A stretch of DNA of 19,673 bases from Pseudolysinimonas_A sp965653335 (GCA_965653335.1 CBFGZU010000033.1:1-19673); one strand, 5' to 3'. Positions 5,391 through 12,866 are shown, numbered from the stretch's first letter. Notes: generated by a model not told the origin, from the letters alone. A program made the numbers and translations.

Positions 5391-7958
5391 ATGCCTGGAG
5401 AGAACCTCACGCGCGTCGAAGCACAGGAGCGCCAGTCGCTCGTCTCGGTCACGTCGTACGACGTCGAACTCGATGTGACCACCGGGCCCGACACGTTCCG
5501 ATCGACCACGACCGTCGTCTTCGACGCGACACCCGGCTCCGCGACGTTCATCGACGCCCTGACGGCGAAGGTGCACGCGATCACCCTCAACGGCATCGAA
5601 CTGGATGCCGCCATCGCCGACGGCGCGCGCATCCCCCTCGCCGGGCTCACCGCATCCAACACCCTCGTCGTTGACGCCTACTTCGCGTACACCAACACCG
5701 GTGAGGGCCTGCACCGCTTCGTCGACCCGGTCGACGGCGAGGTGTACCTCTACTCGCAGTTCGAGGTGCCCGACAGCCGCCGCGTGTTCGCGGTATTCGA
5801 ACAGCCCGACCTCAAAGCGGCATTCACTTTCACGGTCACCGCCCCTGACACCTGGGTCGTCGTGTCGAACTCGCCCACGCCGACACCCGAGACCCGCGAC
5901 GGCAAGAACGTGTTCGCGTTCGAGCCGACCCCCCGCATCTCGTCCTACATCACCGCGATCGTCGCCGGACCCTACGAGTCGGTGCACAGCGAGCTCGCGA
6001 GCAGCAGCGGCCGCGTCATCCCGCTCGGGGTCTACGCGCGCAAATCGCTCATGCAGTACCTCGACGCCGACTACATCTTCGACATCACCCGTCGCGGCTT
6101 CGCGTACTACGAAGAGAAGTTCGGCTACCCGTATCCGTTCGCGAAGTACGACCAGCTGTTCGTTCCCGAGTTCAACGCGGGCGCGATGGAGAACGCCGGC
6201 GCCGTCACCTTCACCGAGACCTACGTGTTCCGGTCGAAGGTCACCGACGCGATCAGGGAGCGCCGGGTCGTCACGATCCTGCACGAGCTCGCCCACATGT
6301 GGTTCGGCGACCTCGTGACCATGAAGTGGTGGAACGACCTGTGGCTCAACGAGTCGTTCGCCGAGTGGGCCTCCACCATCGCGACGGCCGAAGCCACCGA
6401 GTGGACCGAAGCCTGGGCGACATTCCAGGCGATGGAGAAGAGCTGGGCCTACAAGCAAGACCAACTCCCGTCGACGCACCCGATCGTCGCCGACATCCGC
6501 GACCTCGAAGATGTGCAGGTCAACTTCGACGGCATCACCTACGCCAAGGGCGGCTCCGTGCTCAAGCAGCTCGCCGCCTGGGTCGGTGTCGAGGCGTTCT
6601 TCGCGGGCGTCGGGGCGTACTTCAGAAAGCACGAGTACGGCAACACCGAACTCTCCGACCTGCTCCGCGAACTGGAGATCACCTCGGGTCGCGAGCTGAC
6701 CTCGTGGTCGAAGCTGTGGCTCGAGACCGCGGGCGTCAACACCCTCAAGCCGGTCGTGTCGGTCGATGACGACGGCACCATCACGCGGTTCGAGATCACG
6801 CAGACCGCGATCGACGAGCAACCGACCATCCGCCCGCACCGCCTCGCGATCGGGTTCTACGACATAGCTGATGGCGCAGGCAACACCGGCGTCGCGGGCG
6901 ACCTGTCGCCGAAGGTCGTGCGCACCCACCGCGTCGAACTCGACATCGCCGCCGACGCGTCGACGACCGTGGAACAGCTCGTGGGGCTGAAGCGGCCCGC
7001 GCTCATCCTGCTCAACGACGACGACCTCGCCTACGCGAAAATCCGCATGGACGACGCCTCATGGGAGTTCGCGATCGACAACCTCGCCGACATCGAAGAC
7101 CCGCTCGCCCGCGCGCTCGTCTGGGGCGCCGCCTGGGATGCCACCCGGGATGCCGAGGTCGCCTCGAGCGACTACGTCGACCTCGTGCTCGGCAACATCG
7201 CGACCGAAACCGAGTCGACGACAATGCGCCTGTCGCTCACCCAGCTCACCCAGGTGGCCCGGCTCTACGTCGCACCCGAGAAGCGCGCCGCGACGATCGA
7301 ACGCGTCGGCGACGCTCTGTGGGAGCTCGCGTCGTCGGCGGCTGCCGGGAGCGACGCACAGTTCCAATTCGTGAAGTTCTTCGCCAACATCCCGTCGACG
7401 CCTGCTCATGCGGCGACGCTCAGGGGTCTGCTCGACGGCACGGTCACGCTCGACGGGCTCGAAATCGACACCGACCTGCGCTGGGAGGTGCTCGAAGGCC
7501 TCGTGCTCCTGGGCGAGGCCGGCGAGGCCGAGATCATCGCGCAGTTCGACGACGACATGACCGCCAACGGGCAGCAGGCCGCGGCCCGCGCACGCGCGAC
7601 CGGTGACAAGAAGGCGGCACTTGATGCGGCGCTCACCGATGCCACGATTCCGAACGTCGTACTGCGCGCCTCCGGGATGGGCTACCACCACGTCAACTCC
7701 CCCACCGCACTCGAGCCGCTCGTCGCGCCGTACTTCGAGGCACTCGACCGCATCTGGAAGGAGCGCTCCTACAAGATCGCCGAGTACGTCATCCTCGGCT
7801 TCTACCCGGCACCGCTCGCCTCGCGGCAGCTCGTGGATGCCACCAACGCCTGGCTCGACGCCCACCCCGACATTCCGGCCCTGCGCCGCCTGGTGATCGA
7901 GAACCTCGCGGGTGTCGAGCGCGCCCTCCGCGCCCAGCAGCGCGACCGCTCCGCCTAG
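5391..7958 (+). CDS. pepN: Aminopeptidase N (M1 zinc metallopeptidase)
   Basis: An 855-aa cytosolic M1-family aminopeptidase that removes N-terminal residues from peptides. The exopeptidase motif GAMEN is at 264-268, the zinc site HELAH at 298-302 with the third ligand E321 in LWLNESFAEW, and the transition-state Tyr at 384 (ITYAKGG). The C-terminal part from about residue 525 is the alpha-helical ERAP1_C-like domain. Length is as expected for actinobacterial PepN. No signal peptide is seen. The start follows a -10 element with no ribosome site, and this is the only start that keeps the normal N-terminus (PGENLTRVEAQER). It stands alone on the plus strand, divergent from rpiB, and ends 64 bp before the stop of the oppositely oriented oxidoreductase. 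Confidence 0.96.
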   Translation: MPGENLTRVEAQERQSLVSVTSYDVELDVTTGPDTFRSTTTVVFDATPGSATFIDALTAKVHAITLNGIELDAAIADGARIPLAGLTASNTLVVDAYFAYTNTGEGLHRFVDPVDGEVYLYSQFEVPDSRRVFAVFEQPDLKAAFTFTVTAPDTWVVVSNSPTPTPETRDGKNVFAFEPTPRISSYITAIVAGPYESVHSELASSSGRVIPLGVYARKSLMQYLDADYIFDITRRGFAYYEEKFGYPYPFAKYDQLFVPEFNAGAMENAGAVTFTETYVFRSKVTDAIRERRVVTILHELAHMWFGDLVTMKWWNDLWLNESFAEWASTIATAEATEWTEAWATFQAMEKSWAYKQDQLPSTHPIVADIRDLEDVQVNFDGITYAKGGSVLKQLAAWVGVEAFFAGVGAYFRKHEYGNTELSDLLRELEITSGRELTSWSKLWLETAGVNTLKPVVSVDDDGTITRFEITQTAIDEQPTIRPHRLAIGFYDIADGAGNTGVAGDLSPKVVRTHRVELDIAADASTTVEQLVGLKRPALILLNDDDLAYAKIRMDDASWEFAIDNLADIEDPLARALVWGAAWDATRDAEVASSDYVDLVLGNIATETESTTMRLSLTQLTQVARLYVAPEKRAATIERVGDALWELASSAAAGSDAQFQFVKFFANIPSTPAHAATLRGLLDGTVTLDGLEIDTDLRWEVLEGLVLLGEAGEAEIIAQFDDDMTANGQQAAARARATGDKKAALDAALTDATIPNVVLRASGMGYHHVNSPTALEPLVAPYFEALDRIWKERSYKIAEYVILGFYPAPLASRQLVDATNAWLDAHPDIPALRRLVIENLAGVERALRAQQRDRSA

Positions 7959-7964
7959 CCGCCG

Positions 7965-8033
7965 GTGGATGAGTACCCGCAGGGCGCGGTTTCGACATGC
8001 GTCCGCCTGCGGCGGGCGCTACTCAACCCGCGG
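7965..8033. repeat. Dispersed-type intergenic palindromic repeat overlapping the oxidoreductase 3' end
   Basis: Outer arms TGAGTA (7970-7975) and TACTCA (8020-8025) flank GC-rich inner arms (CCCGC with GCGGG, and an internal CCGCCTGCGGCGG dyad), with GGTTTCGACATGCG in between. From memory it resembles the 'GGTTTCGATACG...CTACTCAACC' elements scattered in Microbacteriaceae chromosomes. Read on the minus strand, GGGTTGAGTAGC supplies the TGA stop of the oxidoreductase. It lies between convergent genes and could act as a bidirectional terminator. Confidence 0.5.
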
Positions 8034-8997
8034 TCGGTATGACGACAGCCTTGCCCGGGATGCGACCGGCGGCGAGGTCGTCGAGCGCGCGCGGGGCATC
8101 CGCGAGCGAGTAGGTCGCGCCCACCGGGGAGCGCACGTCGCCCGCCTCGAAGTGCACGCGCAGCTCTTCGAAGTCGCGACCGTCGTCGCTCGCGACGAGG
8201 GTGACGAACCGCTGCGACACGAAGGGCGACCACAGCGCGGCCCGGAGGTTGCGCCCGAGGCGTCCCAGCATCCGCCCCCCGCCTTCCGCGCCGACGAGCA
8301 CGATCGTGCCGCCCCGTCGGGTGAGCCGCCGCAGCAGCCCGAGCGGCCGCGCCCCGGCGATGTCGAACACGACGGCGAAGCGTCCCGCGAACCGGGTGAG
8401 GTCGTCGCTGCGGTAGTCAACGGCCTCGGCCGCTCCGAGCGACCGCACGAGGTCGAGTTTGCCCGCACTCGCGACACCCGTGACGCGGGCGCCGGCGAGC
8501 CGGGCGAGCTGCACGAGAAACACCCCGACCCCGCCGCCCGCGCCGATCACGAGCACCTCGTCACCCGGATGGATGCGCGCCGCCCGGATGCCCTGGATCG
8601 CCGTGCCGCCGCCGAACGGCGCAGTCGCCGCCTCCTCGTAGGTGATCGTCGCCGGTTTCGCCGCGAGTCGATTCTCGGGCGAGATCGCGAACTCCGCGAA
8701 GGCGCCGCTCGACCAGCCGAAGACCTCGTCGCCGACGGCGAAGCGCGTGACGCCCTCACCGGTCGCGGCGACGACACCGCTCACCTCCATGCCGCGTACC
8801 GCGGCGTTCGGGCCACGTCGGCCGAGGGCGAGCCGCATGATCTCGGGTTCGCCTCTCATGAGATGCCAGTCGCCCATCGTGACGCCGGCGGCTTTCACCT
8901 CGACGAGCACGTCGCCCGGCGCGGGTTCGGGGGTCGGGATGTCGACGAGCTTCAGCACGTCGCTCGTGCCGTATCGGGTCTGCCGGATTGCTTTCAT
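8023..8997 (-). CDS. NAD(P)-dependent MDR oxidoreductase (quinone reductase-like, zinc-free)
   Basis: A 324-aa medium-chain dehydrogenase/reductase. The GroES-like N-terminal domain (about 1-125) lacks the Cys/His zinc ligands of classical alcohol dehydrogenases, which places it with quinone oxidoreductase-like enzymes. The Rossmann domain shows GAGGGVG (152-158) followed by an aligned VQLARLAGARVTGVAS helix-strand. The substrate is not predictable. It is the last gene of a three-gene operon; its ATG overlaps the stop of the XRE regulator gene by 4 nt (ATGA), so translation is coupled. The final codons run into the palindromic repeat at 7965-8033. Confidence 0.88.
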   Translation of the reverse strand: MKAIRQTRYGTSDVLKLVDIPTPEPAPGDVLVEVKAAGVTMGDWHLMRGEPEIMRLALGRRGPNAAVRGMEVSGVVAATGEGVTRFAVGDEVFGWSSGAFAEFAISPENRLAAKPATITYEEAATAPFGGGTAIQGIRAARIHPGDEVLVIGAGGGVGVFLVQLARLAGARVTGVASAGKLDLVRSLGAAEAVDYRSDDLTRFAGRFAVVFDIAGARPLGLLRRLTRRGGTIVLVGAEGGGRMLGRLGRNLRAALWSPFVSQRFVTLVASDDGRDFEELRVHFEAGDVRSPVGATYSLADAPRALDDLAAGRIPGKAVVIPTAG

Positions 8998-9224
8998 GTC
9001 GACTCCTCGTCGGGTTGGTAGCTGAAGACGTCGTCGAGACCCACCCCGAAGACGCGGGCGATCTGGAAGGCCATCTCGAGGGACGGCGAGTATCGGCCCT
9101 GCTCGATCGCGATGACCGTCTGGCGGGTGACGCCGACCCGTTCGGCGAGTTCCGCTTGCGTCATCTCGCCGGCGGCGAACCGCAGCGCGCGGATGCCGTT
9201 GGTCACCTTCGTGGGCTTCACCAT
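8994..9224 (-). CDS. Small XRE-family HTH transcriptional regulator
   Basis: A 76-aa protein that is almost entirely a lambda-repressor-like helix-turn-helix. Its core, MTQAELAERVGVTRQTVIAI followed by EQGRYSPSLE, has the canonical helix 2/helix 3 pattern. It belongs to the YozG/YvaO-like small XRE group commonly found beside small membrane proteins. ATG9224 overlaps the upstream membrane-protein gene by 7 nt, and its stop overlaps the oxidoreductase start by 4 nt, so all three are made from one transcript. The likely target is the inverted repeat at 9683-9708 in the operon's own promoter (inference). Confidence 0.9.
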   Translation of the reverse strand: MVKPTKVTNGIRALRFAAGEMTQAELAERVGVTRQTVIAIEQGRYSPSLEMAFQIARVFGVGLDDVFSYQPDEEST

Positions 9225-9661
9225 GCGTGGAACCCGCGGCGGTAGGCGACGAGTTTCGCGATGCTCGACAGGATGCCGGCGAGCACGAAGCACAGGTAGA
9301 GCAGGTTGGCGATCCAGAAGTGCGGCGCTTCGATGAAACACAGCAGGAGGGCGCCGACGCCGCCGATCACGACGAACGAGTTGCCGACCTGTTCGCCGAA
9401 TCGGCCGATTTGCTTGTCGCGTTGGTCCGCCTTGCCGGCATCCTTGCCGCCGGATGCGATCCCCGTGACGATCCCGACGACGATCCCTCCGAGGATTCCG
9501 GCGACGATCGCGCCGAGGATGGTGCCGGCCATCGGCCAGACGTAATCGGCTTCCGCGAGGGGTCTGCCGTCGAGCTGGGTGAATAGCAGCACGAGGTAGA
9601 CGATGAATCCGAGCGGAGCGATGACCGCGAACACCCAGGTGTTCTTCTCTTCGTAGGACAC
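9218..9661 (-). CDS. Four-TM membrane protein, XRE-linked
   Basis: A 147-aa protein with four predicted membrane segments at about 9-28, 43-69 (very Gly/Ile-rich), 93-110 and 114-136, and a charged cytosol-like loop GGKDAGKADQRDKQIGRFGE between TM2 and TM3. It resembles small DUF2178-like proteins that are regularly paired with small XRE regulators; no biochemical role is known to me. The start is GTG at 9661, with GAAGGGGAA 6-7 nt upstream. It is the first gene of the operon. The loop codons at 9417-9431 contain the 13-mer CGCGTTGGTCCGC that is also found in the two long hairpin elements. Confidence 0.8.
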   Translation of the reverse strand: MSYEEKNTWVFAVIAPLGFIVYLVLLFTQLDGRPLAEADYVWPMAGTILGAIVAGILGGIVVGIVTGIASGGKDAGKADQRDKQIGRFGEQVGNSFVVIGGVGALLLCFIEAPHFWIANLLYLCFVLAGILSSIAKLVAYRRGFHAW

Positions 9662-9682
9662 GGGTTCCCCTTCGTCGATGAA

Positions 9683-9708
9683 CGTGTGTCAACAATCTTT
9701 GACACACG
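9683..9708. promoter_or_regulatory. Perfect inverted-repeat operator O1 of the XRE operon
   Basis: CGTGTGTCAA and its exact complement TTGACACACG (10-bp arms, 6-nt spacer) cover the predicted transcription start of the XRE operon. A related site, 14 of 18 bases identical to its core, lies over the -35 at 9734-9751, and a weaker third copy (about 9 of 18) at 9713-9730. This arrangement suits repression by the operon's own XRE protein. Confidence 0.7.
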
Positions 9709-9710
9709 CA

Positions 9711-9739
9711 ACTGTAAACTGATCCATACACCCTGTCAA
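9711..9739 (-). promoter_or_regulatory. Near-consensus sigma-70 promoter of the XRE operon
   Basis: On the minus strand TTGACA (9739-9734) is followed after exactly 17 nt by TACAGT (9716-9711). Transcription would start near 9704, about 43 nt before the GTG start of the membrane protein. The consensus -35 is unusual for this GC-rich window and marks a strong promoter needing tight control. Confidence 0.7.
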
Positions 9740-9751
9740 CTATTCTTTACA
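9734..9751. promoter_or_regulatory. Second operator-like repeat O2 over the -35
   Basis: TGTCAACTATTCTTTACA matches 14 of 18 bases of the O1 core TGTCAACAATCTTTGACA, 47 bp away, and overlaps the TTGACA -35 hexamer of the XRE operon promoter. Confidence 0.5.
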
Positions 9752-9772
9752 TCCCGTGCGGCGCCGATCGCG

Positions 9773-9838
9773 TTGGTCCGCCATCCGCGAATGGTGCCGC
9801 ACGATTCACACGGGCCGGATTCGCGGAAGGCGGACCAA
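9773..9838. repeat. Long hairpin element B with the CGCGTTGGTCCGC motif
   Basis: Arms of 20 bp (9773-9792 and 9819-9838) pair with a single mismatch around a 26-nt GC-rich loop. The left edge carries CGCGTTGGTCCGC (9769-9781), identical to the arm of element A at 94-106. It lies between two divergent genes, so it cannot simply be a terminator of a neighbouring gene. This favours a dispersed REP/MITE-like element. Confidence 0.65.
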
Positions 9839-9921
9839 ACCGGGGATGGGCGGGGGTGGCGGCGGCGAGCGGCGGGGAGCGACGAGAATGGAAGGATGGC
9901 CACCGGAACCTGGGGAACGCG

Positions 9922-10344
9922 ATGAACGATCTGCTGCTGCGCGACGGTCCCGGCGGCGAGCCGGTCGGCAGCAACTTCTGGCGCGAAGTCGGCGGCCGCG
10001 CGACCTTCGAGAAACTCGTCCGCGCGTTCTACGACGGCATCCAGACCGACGAGGTGCTCTGGCCGATGTACCCGCACGACGACCTCGAGGGGGCGATCCA
10101 GCGGCTCACCGGATTCCTCGAACAGTACTGGGGCGGGCCCGGCACCTACAGCGAACAGCGCGGCCACCCGCGGCTGCGCATCCGGCACGACCCTTTCAAA
10201 GTCAACCCGGATGCCCGCGACCGCTGGCTGCGTCACATGCGGGTTGCCGTCGAGGGCCTCGGGCTTTCGCCGCTGCACGAAAACATGCTCTGGGACTACC
10301 TGGAGCGGGCAGCGCACGCCATGGTCAACACGTTCGACGAATAG
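9922..10344 (+). CDS. glbO: Group II truncated haemoglobin (trHbO-like)
   Basis: A 140-aa haem protein of the 2/2 truncated haemoglobin family, closely like M. tuberculosis trHbO. With a constant offset of 14, the key residues align: Tyr37 (B10), Tyr50 (CD1), proximal His89 (F8, RIRHDPF) and Trp102 (G8, DRWLRHM); the stretch YWGGPGTYSEQRGHPRLR is a family hallmark. Roles proposed for the family are O2 binding, peroxide/NO chemistry and interaction with membrane lipids. ATG9922 is chosen because GGGGA stands 5 nt upstream and the N-terminus then fits; an in-frame ATG at 9856 would add a low-complexity extension. A nine-codon reading frame at 9896-9925 ends with its TGA overlapping this ATG. 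Confidence 0.93.
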   Translation: MNDLLLRDGPGGEPVGSNFWREVGGRATFEKLVRAFYDGIQTDEVLWPMYPHDDLEGAIQRLTGFLEQYWGGPGTYSEQRGHPRLRIRHDPFKVNPDARDRWLRHMRVAVEGLGLSPLHENMLWDYLERAAHAMVNTFDE

Positions 10345-10349
10345 TCAGC

Positions 10350-10396
10350 GTTCATCCGCGAGGATGAACCCCGAACGGGGGAGGCCAGCTAGCCTC
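10350..10396. terminator. Three consecutive short hairpins after the globin gene
   Basis: GTTCATCC-GCGA-GGATGAAC (10350-10369, perfect 8-bp stem), CCCC-GAAC-GGGG (10369-10380) and GAGGC-CAGCTA-GCCTC (10381-10396) follow each other with no spacing. They fill the gap between globin and the FAD dehydrogenase. No T-tract follows. This may be a terminator/attenuator or a 5'-UTR structure of the next gene. Confidence 0.45.
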
Positions 10397-10419
10397 GGAG
10401 TTCAGGGAAAGGGGCTTGC

Positions 10420-12078
10420 ATGCCTGCGCACGCCGACGTGATCGTCATCGGGGCCGGATTGGCGGGTCTCGTCGCCACGGCGGAGCTCGTCGAGGCCGGC
10501 AAGCGGGTCGTCGTGCTCGATCAGGAGCCCGAATCGGGTCTCGGCGGCCAGGCGTGGTGGTCGTTCGGCGGGCTCTTCCTCGTCGACTCGCCCGAGCAGC
10601 GCCGCATGGGCATCAGAGACTCCCACGAGCTCGCTCGCCAGGACTGGTTCGCGAGCGCCGAATTCGATCGCGACGACGAGGATGCCTGGGGCCGGCAGTG
10701 GGCGGAGGCCTACCTCGCCTTCGCCGCGGGCGAGAAACGCGAGTGGCTCGCCTCGAAGGGCGTGAAGTTCTTCCCCGTCGTCGGCTGGGCCGAACGCGGC
10801 GGCTACACGGCGACCGGGCACGGCAACTCGGTGCCCCGCTTCCACATCACCTGGGGCACCGGCCCTGGCATCCTCGAGCCGTTCATCAAGGCGGTGCGGC
10901 AGGGTGTCGAGAAGGGTCTCGTCGACCTGCGCTTCCGACACCGAGTGGATGCGCTCACCGTCACCAAGGGAACGGTCACCGGGGTGAGCGGCAGCATCCT
11001 CGCGCCGTCGGAGGCCGCCCGCGGCGAGGCCTCGAACCGGGAGATCACCGACGAGTTCGCTCTCGACGCGGGCGCCGTGCTCGTCGCGAGCGGCGGGATC
11101 GGGGGCAACCACGAACTCGTGCGCGAATGGTGGCCGGAGTGGCTCGGCACCGCTCCCACGACGATGCTCAGCGGCGTGCCGGTCCATGTCGACGGGCGCA
11201 TGCTCGGCATCTCCGAAGACGCGGGCGCCACCCTCGTCAACCGCGACCGCATGTGGCACTACGTCGAAGGCATCCAGAACCACGCGCCCGTGTGGGCCGA
11301 CCACGGCATCCGCATTCTGCCGGGACCGTCGAGTCTGTGGTTCGATGCGACCGGTCGCCGCCTGCCGGTGCCGCTCTTTCCCGGATTCGACACCCTCGGC
11401 ACGCTCGAGCACTTGCGCTCGACTGGCCACGACCACTCCTGGTTCGTGCTCACACAAAGCGTCATCGAGAAGGAATTCGCGCTCTCCGGCAGCGAGCAGA
11501 ACCCCGACCTCACCGGCAAGAGCGTGCGCGAACTGCTCAAGCAGCGACTCGGCAAAGGCGCGACGGATGCCGTCGAGGCGTTCAAGGAGAAGGGCGTCGA
11601 CTTCGTGGTGGCCGAGAGCCTCGACGAACTTTTCGCCGGCATGAAGAGACTCTCCGGCGACGTGGAGATCGACGTCCACGAGATGAAGTACGAGATCGAG
11701 GCCCGCGACCGGGAGATCGAGAACACGTTCACGAAGGATGCCCAGATCACCGCCCTGCGCGGCGCGCGGCGCTACCGCGGCGACAAACTCATCCGGGTCG
11801 CGAAGCCGCACCGCTTCCTTGATCCGGCCCACCACCCGCTGATCGCCGTCAAGCTGCACGTGCTCACCCGCAAGAGCCTCGGCGGCATCCAGACCGACCT
11901 GTCGAGTCGCGCGCTCGCGGCCGACGGCACACCGATCCCCGGTCTCTACGCGGTCGGCGAGGTCGCCGGCTTCGGTGGCGGCGGCGTGCACGGTTACCGC
12001 TCCCTCGAGGGCACTTTCCTCGGCGCCTGCCTCTTCACCGGTCGCTCCGCGGGCCAGGCGATCGCCGACGCTCTCTGA
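10420..12078 (+). CDS. FAD-binding dehydrogenase (fumarate reductase/KsdD-like flavoprotein)
   Basis: A 552-aa flavoprotein of the FAD_binding_2 family. The dinucleotide-binding motif VIVIGAGLAGL opens the protein (G11, G13, G16), followed by the E/D-type ribose contact (VVVLDQE). The C-terminal FAD contact GLYAVGEVAGFGGGGVHGYR is typical of 3-ketosteroid dehydrogenase/fumarate reductase-like proteins annotated simply as FAD-binding dehydrogenase. The substrate is unknown; neighbours give no steroid-catabolism context. Start ATG10420 has AAAGGGG at good spacing. It is followed by a strong hairpin shared with the convergent gene. Confidence 0.88.
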   Translation: MPAHADVIVIGAGLAGLVATAELVEAGKRVVVLDQEPESGLGGQAWWSFGGLFLVDSPEQRRMGIRDSHELARQDWFASAEFDRDDEDAWGRQWAEAYLAFAAGEKREWLASKGVKFFPVVGWAERGGYTATGHGNSVPRFHITWGTGPGILEPFIKAVRQGVEKGLVDLRFRHRVDALTVTKGTVTGVSGSILAPSEAARGEASNREITDEFALDAGAVLVASGGIGGNHELVREWWPEWLGTAPTTMLSGVPVHVDGRMLGISEDAGATLVNRDRMWHYVEGIQNHAPVWADHGIRILPGPSSLWFDATGRRLPVPLFPGFDTLGTLEHLRSTGHDHSWFVLTQSVIEKEFALSGSEQNPDLTGKSVRELLKQRLGKGATDAVEAFKEKGVDFVVAESLDELFAGMKRLSGDVEIDVHEMKYEIEARDREIENTFTKDAQITALRGARRYRGDKLIRVAKPHRFLDPAHHPLIAVKLHVLTRKSLGGIQTDLSSRALAADGTPIPGLYAVGEVAGFGGGGVHGYRSLEGTFLGACLFTGRSAGQAIADAL

Positions 12079-12100
12079 CGGAGCGAACCCGCCTGAGGCT

Positions 12101-12183
12101 GCGCCGACATCCGAACCGACTCGCGAGTCAATCGGGGCAGGGGTCCCCGCTCTTGACTCGTGAGTCGGTTCGGATGGCGGCGC
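12101..12183. terminator. 31-bp-arm bidirectional hairpin (element C)
   Basis: Arms 12101-12131 and 12153-12183 match at 29 of 31 positions; one of the two differences is a G-U pair in RNA. A 5-bp stem (CGGGG with CCCCG) sits inside the 21-nt loop. It fills most of the 117-bp gap between two convergent genes and most likely stops transcription from both sides. Each arm itself contains an ACTCGCGAGT or ACTCGTGAGT near-palindrome. Confidence 0.75.
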
Positions 12184-12195
12184 CCCCGGGCAACG

Positions 12196-12852
12196 TCAGC
12201 GGAGGAGGTTCCACGCCCGGCGCTTGACGAGCACGTGGCCGCGTTGCGTCGAGAGGCGGGTCCACGGGCCCACCTCGTACACCCGCGCCGGGTCGTCGCC
12301 GAGGAAGCCGAGCGCGAAGGCGGCGAAGGCAGCTCCCGACGGGATGTGCTCGGCACCAGCGATGGGTCGGCCCCAGATCTCCCCGCGAACGCGACGTACG
12401 ATCTGCTCGCCGACGCCGTCCGGAACAGCTGCGGCGACATCCCGGATGCCGGCTCGCGCCGCCTCCTCGAGCACGACCGGCGACACCTCCCCGATCTGCT
12501 GCCACCCGCCGCGCGGGGGTGAGATCGCGGCCCACGTCGCGGTGCTGACCTCCATGGGCAGACCGACCGTCGTGGCACCGTCGGCCTGAACTCGCTCGAT
12601 GCGCTGGATCAGGGATCGCACCGGCACGACGACGTCGAAGTCGGCTGCTTCGCTGAGCGCGAGGGTGCGCAGGCCGAGGATCGTCGAACTCTCGTCGAGC
12701 AGCCCGGCGGGCACGAAAACCGAACAGTAGACCGCGAGCACCCCCGAACCGGCGATCAGGCGCACGGAACTCTCCTCGACCCGTGCGGCACGCGACAGGT
12801 AGACCTGGAGATCGTCGAGGGAGGGAGCATCGGTGAGAGTGAAGGTGCTCAT
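12196..12852 (-). CDS. Conserved actinobacterial protein of unknown function
   Basis: A 218-aa soluble protein that I do not recognise as a named family. It has no signal peptide or membrane segment; it has alternating hydrophobic/acidic blocks (for example SLDDLQVYLSRAARVEESSV and VVVPVRSLIQRIERVQ) and a C-terminal basic end (VKRRAWNLLR). Codon use is like its neighbours, so it is a real resident gene. The ATG at 12852 has a strong AGGAGG just upstream. It is divergent from the TesB-like thioesterase with only 21 bp between start codons, so its promoter must extend into the thioesterase coding region or the two share control. Confidence 0.75.
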   Translation of the reverse strand: MSTFTLTDAPSLDDLQVYLSRAARVEESSVRLIAGSGVLAVYCSVFVPAGLLDESSTILGLRTLALSEAADFDVVVPVRSLIQRIERVQADGATTVGLPMEVSTATWAAISPPRGGWQQIGEVSPVVLEEAARAGIRDVAAAVPDGVGEQIVRRVRGEIWGRPIAGAEHIPSGAAFAAFALGFLGDDPARVYEVGPWTRLSTQRGHVLVKRRAWNLLR

Positions 12853-12860
12853 GCGCCTCC

Positions 12861-12866
12861 TAAACT
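12861..12866 (+). promoter_or_regulatory. -10 element TAAACT positioned for a leaderless tesB mRNA
   Basis: TAAACT lies at -13 to -8 from the GTG start at 12874, with no ribosome-binding site between. On the opposite strand the same bases adjoin the AGGAGG site of the divergent gene. No -35 match is seen. Confidence 0.45.

Noticed and set aside
5232..6929. A 565-codon open frame on the minus strand
   Set aside because: It is antisense to the aminopeptidase, whose GAMEN and HELAH motifs prove the plus-strand reading. The shadow shows only V/G/D/R low-complexity sequence.
9896..9925. A nine-codon upstream frame (MATGTWGTR) overlapping the globin ATG
   Set aside because: Its own ribosome site is adjacent to the ATG with no spacing, and the globin has its own GGGGA. 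A coupling role is possible, but there is no evidence for it.
10402..11991. A 529-codon open frame on the minus strand
   Set aside because: It is the antisense shadow of the FAD dehydrogenase, with no ribosome site and no recognisable fold.
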